DNA of 32,021 nt from Bacillota bacterium (GCA_023405135.1 JAEXYZ010000048.1:1-32021), one strand, 5' to 3'; numbered from the stretch's first letter, positions 1 through 8,066 are shown. Notes: generated from the sequence alone by a model not told the origin. Program-made: numbers and translations.

Positions 1-82
1 TATTTATTTTTATAATCATTATCGTTATACAAAAAAATTAAACGGCTTAAGCCCTTTAGAATTCCGAGCTCAAGCCGCTTAA
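1..82 (+). CDS. IS3-family transposase (OrfB), C-terminal 26 codons only
   Basis: The frame starting at base 2 is open to a TAA at 80-82 and reads ...YTKKLNGLSPLEFRAQAA, the usual C-terminal tail of IS3-family (IS150-like) OrfB transposases (KLNGLSPxEFRxQAA). The rest of the gene lies left of the window, so nothing can be said about its integrity. The family call rests on this tail plus the matching terminal inverted repeat that follows at 102-127. It would encode the DDE-integrase half of the fused OrfAB transposase. Confidence 0.75.
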   Translation, partial: IYFYNHYRYTKKLNGLSPLEFRAQAA

Positions 83-93
83 AATCTTTTTAT
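41..93 (+). terminator. Imperfect stem-loop at the end of the transposase gene
   Basis: AACGGCTTAAGC (41-52) pairs with GCTCAAGCCGCTT (68-80) with two weak positions, and TTTTTATTATT follows at 87-97. The stem overlaps the transposase stop codon. It looks like an intrinsic terminator for the insertion sequence. Confidence 0.45.
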
Positions 94-189
94 TATTTAC
101 ACTGTCTACTTGACGGGGAGCAGTTCATCTTTCTGAATAGCCCTTTATATTATCCGATAATTGGTTATCCTCTTTTTTTCCTATTTCCC

Positions 190-218
190 TTTCAACTCAA
201 ATATTCTTTATTTATAAT
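190..218 (+). promoter_or_regulatory. Possible promoter of the sensor-kinase operon
   Basis: A perfect -10 hexamer TATAAT lies at 213-218. The hexamer 17 bases upstream (TTTCAA, 190-195) is a poor -35, so any activity may depend on an activator. It lies about 90 bases before the kinase start and just outside the IS end. Confidence 0.35.
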
Positions 219-270
219 AAGATAATATCCTATCAAATGTAAAAATTTTAAAAATACATACTAACTAAAT

Positions 271-307
271 GAGGTGTATAGTTTGTTGTAATTTACAACA
301 AATCAGT
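271..307 (+). promoter_or_regulatory. Shine-Dalgarno GAGGTG separated from the ATG by a perfect inverted repeat
   Basis: GAGGTG is at 271-276. It is followed by a perfect palindrome at 282-302, arms TTTGTTGTAA and TTACAACAAA around one T, and then the ATG at 308. As RNA this gives a 9-bp stem with a 3-base loop. If the stem folds, the Shine-Dalgarno to ATG distance shrinks from 31 to about 10 bases. It could equally be a DNA operator. No better ribosome binding site exists for ATG 269 or ATG 308. Confidence 0.5.
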
Positions 308-1876
308 ATGGAAAAATTATCACTACAATTTAAGATGTTTATTTTTTCATTTATCATCGTTCTTTTTTCTATTATAACGAGCGGCGCAATGATGATCCAT
401 AATATTGCAGGAGCATTTGAAAAAGAATTTGGAGCAAGAGCGATTGCAATTGCCAGAACCGTTGCACAAATGACCGATGTCCAAGATAGCGTTGGAACTG
501 ATGATGGATTTGAAGTAATTCAACCTATTGCTGAACGAATTCGATTGGCTACTGATGTAGACTATATTGTTGTATTTGATATGAATGGTGTTCGATATTC
601 CCATCCTTCTGAAAGTAAAATAGGGACTGTTTTAGAAGATCTTGATGAAAATGTAGCCTCATCTCAGCATGAATACATTTCTAAAGCTCTTGGCATACAA
701 GGTTTTTCAATTCGAGCATTTGTTCCAATTATGAATAGTGATGCAACAAAACAAGTTGGTGTTATTAATGTTGGGATTCTGTCCCCTAAGTGGTATATTT
801 TAGTAGAACAATACAAATCCGATATATTAATTTCTTTGTTTTGGGGTATTGTGATTGGTATTATCGGTTCTATTTTAATAGCTAATCATATTAAACGGCA
901 AACATTGAATCTAGAACCTTATCAAATTGCCCGCATTGTTCAAGAGCGCTCTGCTATTATGCAGGCAATGGATGTGGGAATCCTTGCAACAGACGAAAGT
1001 GGTAAAATTACTTTTATAAACCGTTTAGCTAGACAATATACACATTTTTTTGATAAAGATGGGACCCTTCAAAAATTATTTAAAAATACTTGGCTTGCTG
1101 AAGAACAACTTGAACGTCACGATAGTTACCGCCCATTGTTACTTTACGATCAAATGTATTTAGTGCGCACTTTTCCAATTCGAATACATGATAAAAATGC
1201 TGGTTTTCTAATTATGATTACAGATCGAAAAGAAGCGCATACTTTAGCCGAAGAATTAACAGGAATAAAGGCACTTGTCGATACGTTGCGAGCTCAGCAC
1301 CATGAATCTTTGAACAGATTACATAGTATTGCAGGTTTAATTCAACTTGACCGAAACGATGATGCATTAAGTCTCATTATTGATGAAATAACAGATGAAG
1401 AAGCGGTTATTCAAAAATTGCGTGATAATATTCACGATTACTCTATTCAGGGATTATTATTAGGTAAACATTCGCGAGCAAAAGAGCTTGGTATTCACTT
1501 AAATTTAGATGACGAATCTTACTTATTAGATTTCATGACTGGTTTTTCTAGTGGTGATATGGTTACTATCATTGGTAATTTATTAGACAATGCAATGGAA
1601 GCCTGTTTACCAAAAGAAATACGTGATGTAAATATATTAATCCAAGGGGATATGCATTTTTTATTTATCGAAGTGCAAGATAGTGGCGTTGGAATTAAAG
1701 GAAATCCAAACAAAATTTTCGAATATGGATATAGTACGAAAAAACGCGAAGGACACGGAATTGGAATGGCTCTAATTAAACAAATTATCGAGTCAAATAA
1801 AGGAACGATTCACGTAGCAACTGAAGTAAACATCGGGACTACAATAATGATTAAAGCAGGGGTGAGAAATTCATGA
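308..1876 (+). CDS. dctS: Sensor histidine kinase, DctS/CitA/DcuS family
   Basis: This is a membrane kinase of 522 aa that probably senses an extracellular C4-dicarboxylate or related carboxylate. In order it has an N-terminal transmembrane helix, an extracytoplasmic Cache/PDC sensor with the family motif RYSHPSESKIG, a second helix (ILISLFWGIVIGIIGSILIA), and a PAS segment (MDVGILATDESGKITFINRLA). Then comes a SpoOB-type dimerisation helix HHESLNRLHSIAGL with the likely phospho-acceptor His332, and a HATPase domain (N box LLDNAMEA, DSGVGI, GHGIGMALI). An in-frame ATG at 269 would add 13 residues but has no ribosome binding site; see the hairpin entry for the start choice. The stop overlaps the next gene's ATG (ATGA). 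B. subtilis DctS has the same family and gene order. The ligand is inferred from the TRAP genes downstream. Confidence 0.87.
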   Translation: MEKLSLQFKMFIFSFIIVLFSIITSGAMMIHNIAGAFEKEFGARAIAIARTVAQMTDVQDSVGTDDGFEVIQPIAERIRLATDVDYIVVFDMNGVRYSHPSESKIGTVLEDLDENVASSQHEYISKALGIQGFSIRAFVPIMNSDATKQVGVINVGILSPKWYILVEQYKSDILISLFWGIVIGIIGSILIANHIKRQTLNLEPYQIARIVQERSAIMQAMDVGILATDESGKITFINRLARQYTHFFDKDGTLQKLFKNTWLAEEQLERHDSYRPLLLYDQMYLVRTFPIRIHDKNAGFLIMITDRKEAHTLAEELTGIKALVDTLRAQHHESLNRLHSIAGLIQLDRNDDALSLIIDEITDEEAVIQKLRDNIHDYSIQGLLLGKHSRAKELGIHLNLDDESYLLDFMTGFSSGDMVTIIGNLLDNAMEACLPKEIRDVNILIQGDMHFLFIEVQDSGVGIKGNPNKIFEYGYSTKKREGHGIGMALIKQIIESNKGTIHVATEVNIGTTIMIKAGVRNS

Positions 1877-2541
1877 CAAATATTACTGTTTTTATAGTAG
1901 AAGACGATCCAATGGTATTGGAGGTTAACAAAAGTTTTCTACAAAGAATGACAGGTTTTGAACTTATAGGGGAAGCGCAAAATGGAGAAGATGCGTTTAA
2001 ACAAATCATAAAAAAGAAACCAAATTTAGTTCTACTGGATATGTATTTACCTGATATTTCAGGTATGGATTTATTTCTAAAACTTCGAAATGAACGTGTC
2101 CCATGTGATATTATCATGATCACTGCTGCTCGTGATGCAAAAACTGTACAACAATTTATTCGAATGGGTGCATTTGATTATTTAGTAAAACCATTTCGTT
2201 TTGAGAGATTTCAAACTGCATTACAAAACTATTATCAGACATCAAAAAAATTAGCTAATTCAAGTACATTAGTACAAGAGGATATTGATGAATGGTTTGG
2301 TCATAAGCATGAAACTTATAGTCTACCAAAAGGGTTAAATGACATTACGATGAAACAAATACAAGATGCTTTAATTCAAACAGACGTTCCTATCACTTCT
2401 GAGCAGTTAGCACAAAACGTAGGAATGGCACGTGTAACTGTAAGAAAATATTTAGATTTCTTAGCAAACAAAGGAAAAGTTCATATTGATTTGAAATATG
2501 GAACAGTTGGTCGCCCAACAAAATTTTATTCAACTAAATAA
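1873..2541 (+). CDS. dctR: Response regulator, DctR/CitB family
   Basis: Partner regulator of the kinase (222 aa), translationally coupled through the ATGA overlap. The N-terminal receiver has the acidic pair in VEDDP (residues 10-12), the phospho-acceptor Asp56 in LVLLDMYLPDISG, the Thr/Ser switch in MITAA and the Lys in YLVKPF. The C-terminal half holds a helix-turn-helix (ITSEQLAQNVGMARVTVRKY) followed by VGRPTKFY, the DNA-binding layout of DctR/CitT/MalR regulators in Bacilli. It is inferred to activate the downstream TRAP genes. A strong terminator follows directly, so the two-component pair probably forms its own transcript. Confidence 0.87.
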   Translation: MTNITVFIVEDDPMVLEVNKSFLQRMTGFELIGEAQNGEDAFKQIIKKKPNLVLLDMYLPDISGMDLFLKLRNERVPCDIIMITAARDAKTVQQFIRMGAFDYLVKPFRFERFQTALQNYYQTSKKLANSSTLVQEDIDEWFGHKHETYSLPKGLNDITMKQIQDALIQTDVPITSEQLAQNVGMARVTVRKYLDFLANKGKVHIDLKYGTVGRPTKFYSTK

Positions 2542-2548
2542 TCTTTAT

Positions 2549-2584
2549 AAGCCTATAAACTCAATGTTTATAGGCTTTTCTTTT
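2549..2584 (+). terminator. Intrinsic terminator after dctR
   Basis: AAGCCTATAAAC, loop TCAAT, GTTTATAGGCTT is a perfect 12-bp stem, followed by TTCTTTTGTTTT. It separates the two-component pair from the binding-protein genes. Confidence 0.88.
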
Positions 2585-2585
2585 G

Positions 2586-2620
2586 TTTTATAACAGTTAT
2601 AAAATAGTTAATATTGTTAT
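2586..2620. promoter_or_regulatory. Candidate operator: perfect palindrome before the anchored binding-protein gene
   Basis: TTTTATAAC-A-GTTATAAAA (2586-2604) is a perfect inverted repeat. An ATAACA (2590-2595) also faces TGTTAT (2615-2620). It lies about 120 bases upstream of the TRAP-type genes and just beyond the dctR terminator, where a DctR-type activator would be expected to bind. That link is inference. AT-richness raises the chance of a random palindrome. Confidence 0.35.
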
Positions 2621-2724
2621 ATACCACAAATACCAAAATGTTCATTATCACCACAATATTGCGAATTTTATTAATTCACTTAATATGAAATTATCGTATT
2701 TAACTCTGTCAGGAGTGGATTGGA

Positions 2725-3765
2725 ATGAGACGTATTTATGGAATAATTACATTAACCTTTATTGCCATAATTGCAATTCTTGTACTCCTTTCCTATCAAT
2801 CCAAAGTATATCCAACCGACTATGAGCAATTAAGTGCAGATGAACGTATTGTAATCCGTTTTTCACATGTCGTAGGTGAAGATACACCAAAAGGGATGGC
2901 AGCTCGTAAATTTGCAGAGCTTGTAAAGGAACGAAGTAATGGGTATATTGAAGTGCAAGTTTTTTCAAATGGTACCCTTTATAAGGATGGCGAGGAAATG
3001 AATGCGCTTTCCCATGGAGATATTCAAATGATTGCTCCTGCCATTTCAAAACTAACTGAATTGGTCCCTCAAATATCTGTATTAGATTTACCTTATGCTT
3101 TTTATACACTTGATGAAGTTCATGAATTTATTCAAAGCGATGCTGGTAAAAAATTAACAGATAAACTAAATCAACATAATTTAAAAGTTGTTGGTTTATG
3201 GGATAGTGGATTTAAACAAATCAGTAATAGTGTACGCCCTATTGAACATTATGATGATCTTAGAGGCTTGAGAATGCGAATTATGCCTAGCGATATTTTA
3301 GCAAGGCAATATATGACCGTTAATGCTGAAACAAAACGAATTGAATTTAATACAGTTTTTAATCAATTGCAAAAAAGAAGTGTAGACGGCCAGGAAAATA
3401 CTTTAACGAATATTACAAGTAAAAATCTTTTTTCTCTTCAAGACTATTTAACGATTAGTAATCACGGTTATCTCGGTTACTTCCTATTATTTAATCTTGA
3501 TTTTTGGAATAGCTTATCAGAAGATGTTCAACAACTTTTAATTGATACATTAGCTGATGTTCAAGAATGGGAATGGGAATTAACAGAACAATTAAATAAA
3601 GAAAAATTACAGGATATTGAAAATTGTCAATGTATACAAATTCATTATTTAAGTGATGAAGAACAAAAAGAATGGGAAGAAAAATTCAAACCCGTTTATG
3701 ACTACTATATAGACCATTACGGTGACGAATTTATTAAAGCGCTTCCAAAGAATCAACAACAATAA
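2725..3765 (+). CDS. dctB: Membrane-anchored TRAP-type dicarboxylate-binding protein (DctB-like co-sensor)
   Basis: A DctP-family periplasmic-binding fold of 346 aa (IVIRFSHVVGEDTPKG..., LRGLRMRIMPSD with the ligand-binding Arg, VDGQEN). Unlike the next gene's product it has no lipobox. The N-terminus is an uncleaved-looking helix (IYGIITLTFIAIIAILVLL) followed by QSKVYPTDYE, so it is probably tethered to the outer membrane face. In B. subtilis the equivalent protein DctB is required with DctS for sensing, which suggests a sensor rather than a transport role here. Ribosome binding site AGGAGTG at 2710-2716. A weak hairpin separates it from dctP. The alternative is a second transport binding protein. 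Confidence 0.7.
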   Translation: MRRIYGIITLTFIAIIAILVLLSYQSKVYPTDYEQLSADERIVIRFSHVVGEDTPKGMAARKFAELVKERSNGYIEVQVFSNGTLYKDGEEMNALSHGDIQMIAPAISKLTELVPQISVLDLPYAFYTLDEVHEFIQSDAGKKLTDKLNQHNLKVVGLWDSGFKQISNSVRPIEHYDDLRGLRMRIMPSDILARQYMTVNAETKRIEFNTVFNQLQKRSVDGQENTLTNITSKNLFSLQDYLTISNHGYLGYFLLFNLDFWNSLSEDVQQLLIDTLADVQEWEWELTEQLNKEKLQDIENCQCIQIHYLSDEEQKEWEEKFKPVYDYYIDHYGDEFIKALPKNQQQ

Positions 3766-3786
3766 CTCTATTAAACTCGGTTATAG

Positions 3787-3810
3787 AGAGATTTAACCAT
3801 CTCTTTTAAC
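3787..3810 (+). terminator. Weak stem-loop between the two binding-protein genes
   Basis: AGAGAT (3787-3792) and ATCTCT (3799-3804) pair around a six-base loop and are followed by TTTAAC. The short stem suggests at most partial termination, which would set sensor and transporter expression apart. Confidence 0.3.
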
Positions 3811-3845
3811 AATATAAATTACTAAAGATTTAAGGGGGACAAAAA

Positions 3846-4886
3846 ATGAAAAAATGGTTATTGCTTACTATCATTAGTGTATTTGCACTAGCTCTAGCAG
3901 CTTGTGGTGGTAGTAAAAATGAAGGTGGAAGCAGCCAGTCAGGGAATGAGTATACTGCAGAAAATCCATTTGTAATTAAATTTTCTCACGTTACTGCAAT
4001 TGACAGTGTAAAAGGTCAAGCTGCTAACAAATTTGCTGAATTAGTTGATGAAAAAACAGAAGGTAAAGTTAAAGTAGAAGTTTACCCTTCTTCTCAATTA
4101 TACGGGGATAATGACGAACTTGATGCATTAGTATCTGGTAACGTACATATGATCGCTCCATCTGTAACAAAAATGGTGAAAATCGACCCACGTTGGCAAT
4201 ATGTAGACATGCCGTTCCTATTTGAATCAGAAGAGCATGTTCAAAAATTCTTTGAATCCGATGTAGCAAAAGAATTAATGAACTCTGATGCATTAGCTGC
4301 AAACGATATTAAAGGTATGGCATTCTGGCCAAACGGTTTCAAACATTTCTCAAATAATAAACATCCTTTAGTAAAAGTTGAAGATTTTAAAGGTTTAAAA
4401 TTCCGTGCACAAGCTGGTCAAGTATTAGAAGCACAATTTAAAGCATTAGGTGCAGGTTCTGCAACAATCGCATTCGGTGAAACTTATGCAGCACTACAAC
4501 AAGGTACTGTTGATGGTGCAGAAAACCCATATAACAACTTCGATACAATGAAATTCTATGAAGTTCAAAAATATTTATCTACTTCTCAACACGGTCGTCT
4601 TGACTATGCAATCTTTGTAAACAAATCATTCTGGGAATCAATTCCTGCTGATTTATTAGCGCCTGTTGAAGAAGCACTTGCTGAAGCAACTACTTTTGCA
4701 CAACAATTAGCAGCTGAAGAAAATGCAAAATCACTTGAAAACATTAAAGCATCAGGTGTTGTAGAAATTCACGAAATGACACAAGAAGAGCGTGATGCAT
4801 TAAAAGAAGCGTTACAACCTGTTTATGAAGAATTTGAAGAAACCATTACACCTGAATTAATTGAAGGTATTAATGCGTTAAAATAG
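3846..4886 (+). CDS. dctP: TRAP transporter substrate-binding lipoprotein DctP
   Basis: Extracellular solute receptor of the TRAP dicarboxylate transporter (346 aa). It has a lipoprotein signal peptide with lipobox LAAC and Cys20 as the lipidated residue, then a low-complexity GGSKNEGGSSQSG linker. The DctP fold follows: FVIKFSHVTAIDSVKG, FKGLKFRAQAG with the conserved Arg, and LQQGTVDGAENPYNN. Ribosome binding site AAGGGGGA lies 6-8 bases before the ATG. Codon usage looks more uniform than in the neighbouring paralogue, which fits high expression. It delivers substrate to DctQM encoded just downstream. The substrate is not readable from sequence; C4-dicarboxylates are the default inference. 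Confidence 0.9.
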   Translation: MKKWLLLTIISVFALALAACGGSKNEGGSSQSGNEYTAENPFVIKFSHVTAIDSVKGQAANKFAELVDEKTEGKVKVEVYPSSQLYGDNDELDALVSGNVHMIAPSVTKMVKIDPRWQYVDMPFLFESEEHVQKFFESDVAKELMNSDALAANDIKGMAFWPNGFKHFSNNKHPLVKVEDFKGLKFRAQAGQVLEAQFKALGAGSATIAFGETYAALQQGTVDGAENPYNNFDTMKFYEVQKYLSTSQHGRLDYAIFVNKSFWESIPADLLAPVEEALAEATTFAQQLAAEENAKSLENIKASGVVEIHEMTQEERDALKEALQPVYEEFEETITPELIEGINALK

Positions 4887-4895
4887 TTTCATTTT

Positions 4896-4931
4896 GAGTG
4901 TCGAATTTTCGGCACTCCCTCTTTTATTTTA
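4896..4931 (+). terminator. Intercistronic stem-loop between dctP and dctQ
   Basis: GAGTGTCG (4896-4903) pairs with CGGCACTC (4910-4917) around AATTTT, with one G-U pair, followed by CCTCTTTTATTTT. It probably acts as a leaky terminator or 3' stabiliser, so that the binding protein is made in excess of the membrane subunits. Confidence 0.6.
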
Positions 4932-4955
4932 TCCATTGGTAAGGAGTGAACAATC

Positions 4956-5453
4956 ATGAAGATGCTAATGAAATTTTGGACATTCCTCGAAGAAATTGCA
5001 GCGGGAATTTTCTTTTCAGTTGGTATTGCTTTAATTTTCTACGGTGTTGTCATGCGGTATATTTTCAATGACCCACAAGCATGGGTTGAAGAAATCGCAC
5101 GTTATTCGATTATTTGGGGCACGTTTTTAGGGTTTGGTTTAGCATTAAAACATAACCAACACATTCAAGTCGATATTTTATTCGATAAATTAAATCAACA
5201 GATGCAATTTATTTTAAACATTGTAGCGACTGTATTAAGCATTGTCTTCTGCTTAATTTATACATATTACGGATACGTACTTGTAGAAAATCGTTACACA
5301 TCTGGAATGGTATCGCTAGACGTAGGAATCCCTATGTGGGTTGTTTACCTAATCTTACCACTTTCAGGAATACTATTCTTACTCCGTTTTATCGAGAGAT
5401 TAGTAAATATTCTGCGTAGAAAGGATGAAGAATATGCTAACCCTCTTAATTAG
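4956..5453 (+). CDS. dctQ: TRAP transporter small membrane subunit DctQ
   Basis: A 165-aa protein with four predicted transmembrane helices. It has the DctQ hallmark RYIFNDPQAWVEEIARYSIIWGTFLG and KHNQHIQVDILFD after the second helix. DctQ pairs with the large subunit DctM and is essential for TRAP transport. Ribosome binding site AAGGAGTG is placed well. The 3' end overlaps dctM by 20 bases. Confidence 0.92.
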   Translation: MKMLMKFWTFLEEIAAGIFFSVGIALIFYGVVMRYIFNDPQAWVEEIARYSIIWGTFLGFGLALKHNQHIQVDILFDKLNQQMQFILNIVATVLSIVFCLIYTYYGYVLVENRYTSGMVSLDVGIPMWVVYLILPLSGILFLLRFIERLVNILRRKDEEYANPLN

Positions 5454-6705
5454 TTTCTTCGTTTTAGTATTTTTACGTGTACCGATTGCCATTAGTTTAG
5501 CGTTATCTACGATTTTCGTATTATTTATGTCTGATTTTAATATGAACATGATGCCACAGCGTATGTTCACAGCACTAGACTCCTTCCCAATGATGGCCAT
5601 CCCTGGTTTCGTTTTAGCTGGGGTTATTATGGCCCGTGGTGGGATTTCAAAATATTTAATTGAAGCATTACGTTCATGGGTTGGTCATTTACCTGGCGGA
5701 TTATCAGTTGTTACCATTTTAGCCTGTGCGGTTTTTGCAGCGATTTCTGGTTCATCCCCTGCAACCGCTGCAGCAATTGGTTCAATTATGATTCCAGCGA
5801 TGATTAATGCTGGCTATAATAAACGTTATTCGCTTGGCTTAGTGTCCGCTGGGGGTACGTTAGGGATCTTAATCCCACCAAGTGTACCGTTAATTATTTA
5901 TGGTATTACTTCTGAGGAATCAATCGGTAAATTATTTATGGCTGGGGTTATTCCTGGACTTGGTTTAACAGCCGTATTAATTATCGCAGCAATTGTTTAT
6001 GCAAAACGAAATGGCTTCAAAGGGGATGACAAGGCGACATGGGGAGAACGTGGCCGTAAATCTTTAAAGGCCATTTGGGGTGCGTTTTTACCGATTTTAA
6101 TTTTAGGGACAATTTATTCTGGAGCAGTTACCCCGACAGAATCAGCAATTGTAGCAGTTGTTTACGGGTTAATCGTCTCTGCGTTTATCTATCGAGAATT
6201 AAAATTAAAAGATTTACGTCATATTTTAGTTGAATCGATTAATGTAACGGCAATGATTTTCTTAATTATCGGAGCAGCGTCATTATTCGGTTTATATTTA
6301 ACAAATGAACAAATACCACAAATGGTCGGACAATGGATTTCTGAAAGTGATATGAATAAATGGACATTTATGATTATCGTTAACGTATTATTCTTTGTAT
6401 TAGGTATGTTCTTAGAAGCCGTTTCGATTATTTTAATTACGCTACCAATTTTATTGCCAATCTTAGCTCACTTTGATATTAACTTATATCATTTCGCTAT
6501 TATCATGACAATCAACATGGAGCTTGGTATGATTACACCTCCTGTAGGATTAAACTTATTCGTTGTAAGTGGTATAGCAAAGGAAAAACTTGGGGAAGTA
6601 GTAAAAGGCGTTATACCATTTATTATTTTAATGATTGTTTATTTAGCACTCATTGTCATATTCCCACAAATGTCTTTATGGTTACCATTTGGTAGTGGCG
6701 AGTAA
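5434..6705 (+). CDS. dctM: TRAP transporter large permease subunit DctM
   Basis: The Na+-coupled channel subunit of the TRAP transporter (423 aa, DctM/IT superfamily). It is highly hydrophobic, with motifs such as GGLSVVTILACAVFAAISGS, TLGILIPPSVPLIIYG and MELGMITPPVGLNLFVV. An upstream in-frame ATG at 5425 sits directly against the Shine-Dalgarno AGAAAGG (5418-5424). ATG 5434 has nine-base spacing and is preferred. The gene overlaps dctQ, which implies translational coupling. Confidence 0.93.
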   Translation: MLTLLISFFVLVFLRVPIAISLALSTIFVLFMSDFNMNMMPQRMFTALDSFPMMAIPGFVLAGVIMARGGISKYLIEALRSWVGHLPGGLSVVTILACAVFAAISGSSPATAAAIGSIMIPAMINAGYNKRYSLGLVSAGGTLGILIPPSVPLIIYGITSEESIGKLFMAGVIPGLGLTAVLIIAAIVYAKRNGFKGDDKATWGERGRKSLKAIWGAFLPILILGTIYSGAVTPTESAIVAVVYGLIVSAFIYRELKLKDLRHILVESINVTAMIFLIIGAASLFGLYLTNEQIPQMVGQWISESDMNKWTFMIIVNVLFFVLGMFLEAVSIILITLPILLPILAHFDINLYHFAIIMTINMELGMITPPVGLNLFVVSGIAKEKLGEVVKGVIPFIILMIVYLALIVIFPQMSLWLPFGSGE

Positions 6706-6729
6706 AGTGCAGATAAGTAGGTGTTCTTT

Positions 6730-7938
6730 ATGTTCACAAAGGGGTATAAAATAAAAGAGAAACAGTATTGGATTGTTGTAATGAGTCTTGGTCTTGCATC
6801 ATTGTTTACATTTGCTGCATTTTACACATTTCAACCACTCCTCCCGATTTTAACGGAGGAGTATTCCATTTCTGTTTCATATTCTAGCATGTCAATGTCA
6901 GTTACAACCGTTTCTCTTATTGTAGGTTTAATAGTTTTAGGATTTTTTTCTGATCGAAATGGACGAGTTTTATTTATAAAACTGTCCATTTTTCTTTCAA
7001 TAATACCTTTTATTATTATCCCTTTTATTGATTCATATTTTGTTATTATCTTGCTACGATTTGTACAAGGATTTACTTTGGCGGGTGTACCTGCCGCTGC
7101 TTTAGCTTATATTGGAGAAGAAATTGATTCGAAATCAAGCCATTTAGCTACAGCACTATATATTTCAACGAATGCATTAGGCGGGATGATTGGGAGAATC
7201 TTAGCTGGCTTTATATCAGAGAGATATCACTGGCAGCAATCACTGTTTATAATCGTTATTTTAGGATTTTTAATTTTTTTATTTGTTTTGTTCGCTTTAC
7301 CTAAATCGAAAAATTTTATTCCAAGTTCTAAAAATTTTAAAGAAGACTTAATTGGATTTAGCCACCATCTTAAAAATCCAACCCTTCTATTAATGTTTGG
7401 TCTCGGAATTGTTTTACAAGTAACATTTACAGGTACTTGGACGTATTTACCTTTTTATTTAACCGAGCCACCCTTTTCCCTGTCATTAGAAACTATTTCA
7501 CTGATCTATTTTGCCTATGGATTTGGTATAATCGGTGCACCGATTGCAAGTTGGCTTTCAAATCGATTTACTTTAGAAAAAATTCGAGCAGTTGCCATTA
7601 TCATTTTAACTTTTGGTGTAGCACTTACTTTACATTCATCTTTAATTATTGTAATTATCGGACTTTGCATTTTATGTTTTGGGTTCTTTACAGCTCATTC
7701 ATTAACAGCAGCTTCAGTAAATAAAACTGCTACACATTTAAAAGGAAGCGCTTCAAGTCTTTACTTAGTTTCGTACTATATTGGGGTTGCATCAGGCAGT
7801 ACGTTAATCGGACCTTTATGGGAAAATTTAAAGTGGAATGGAATTGTCTATTTCATGGTCATATTACCAATCGTTTATTTAATTTTTTTACATGTTTCAT
7901 TAAGTCAAATGAAAAAAAAGAGCCTGTCCCGAAACTAA
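6730..7938 (+). CDS. MFS transporter, YnfM-like
   Basis: A 12-helix major facilitator of 402 aa, with FSDRNGR (loop 2-3 motif), LRFVQGFTLAGVPAAALAYIGEE, and a second half starting near LMFGLGIVLQVTFTGTWTYLPF. The likely start is ATG 6730 behind TAGGTG (6718-6723); a GTG at 6721 is part of that ribosome binding site. It begins only 24 bases after dctM, so it is probably co-transcribed with the TRAP genes. The substrate is unknown; an organic-acid or drug exporter is possible. The stop codon lies in the loop of the terminator. Confidence 0.8.
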   Translation: MFTKGYKIKEKQYWIVVMSLGLASLFTFAAFYTFQPLLPILTEEYSISVSYSSMSMSVTTVSLIVGLIVLGFFSDRNGRVLFIKLSIFLSIIPFIIIPFIDSYFVIILLRFVQGFTLAGVPAAALAYIGEEIDSKSSHLATALYISTNALGGMIGRILAGFISERYHWQQSLFIIVILGFLIFLFVLFALPKSKNFIPSSKNFKEDLIGFSHHLKNPTLLLMFGLGIVLQVTFTGTWTYLPFYLTEPPFSLSLETISLIYFAYGFGIIGAPIASWLSNRFTLEKIRAVAIIILTFGVALTLHSSLIIVIIGLCILCFGFFTAHSLTAASVNKTATHLKGSASSLYLVSYYIGVASGSTLIGPLWENLKWNGIVYFMVILPIVYLIFLHVSLSQMKKKSLSRN

Positions 7939-7954
7939 AATTTCGGAACAGGCT
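7921..7954. terminator. Bidirectional terminator overlapping the MFS stop codon
   Basis: AGCCTGTCCCGAAA (7921-7934) pairs with TTTCGGAACAGGCT (7941-7954), one mismatch. On the minus strand it is followed by CTTTTTTTTC, an excellent U-tract for the ppiB transcript. On the plus strand it closes the TRAP/MFS transcript. Confidence 0.8.
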
Positions 7955-8066
7955 ACTACTTTATAATAAGTACTTAGAAATAATACTCCTATCCCCTCGC
8001 CAGAAAGCGCAGTGTTAGGTACTAAGGAGCGACCCTAAAATGGCTTTTCGGACAACTCCTATTTTA

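Larger units (their letters stand above)
1..127 (+). mobile_element. Right end of an IS3-family insertion sequence
   Basis: The transposase tail (stop at 82) is followed by a terminal repeat at 102-127. Read on the minus strand this begins TGAACTGCTCCCCGTCAAG and continues to TAGACAG, the form common for IS150-group ends (TGAACTG.CCCC...AAGT.AGACA). The element therefore ends at about base 127, and TCT at 128-130 would be a candidate 3-bp target duplication; its left copy is outside the window. The element lies directly upstream of the kinase promoter region. Confidence 0.7.

Noticed and set aside
7955..8066. AGGAG...CTCCT pairing in the gap between the MFS gene and the small membrane protein
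   Set aside because: Only five or six pairs with a long loop; the neighbouring perfect hairpin already explains termination on both strands.
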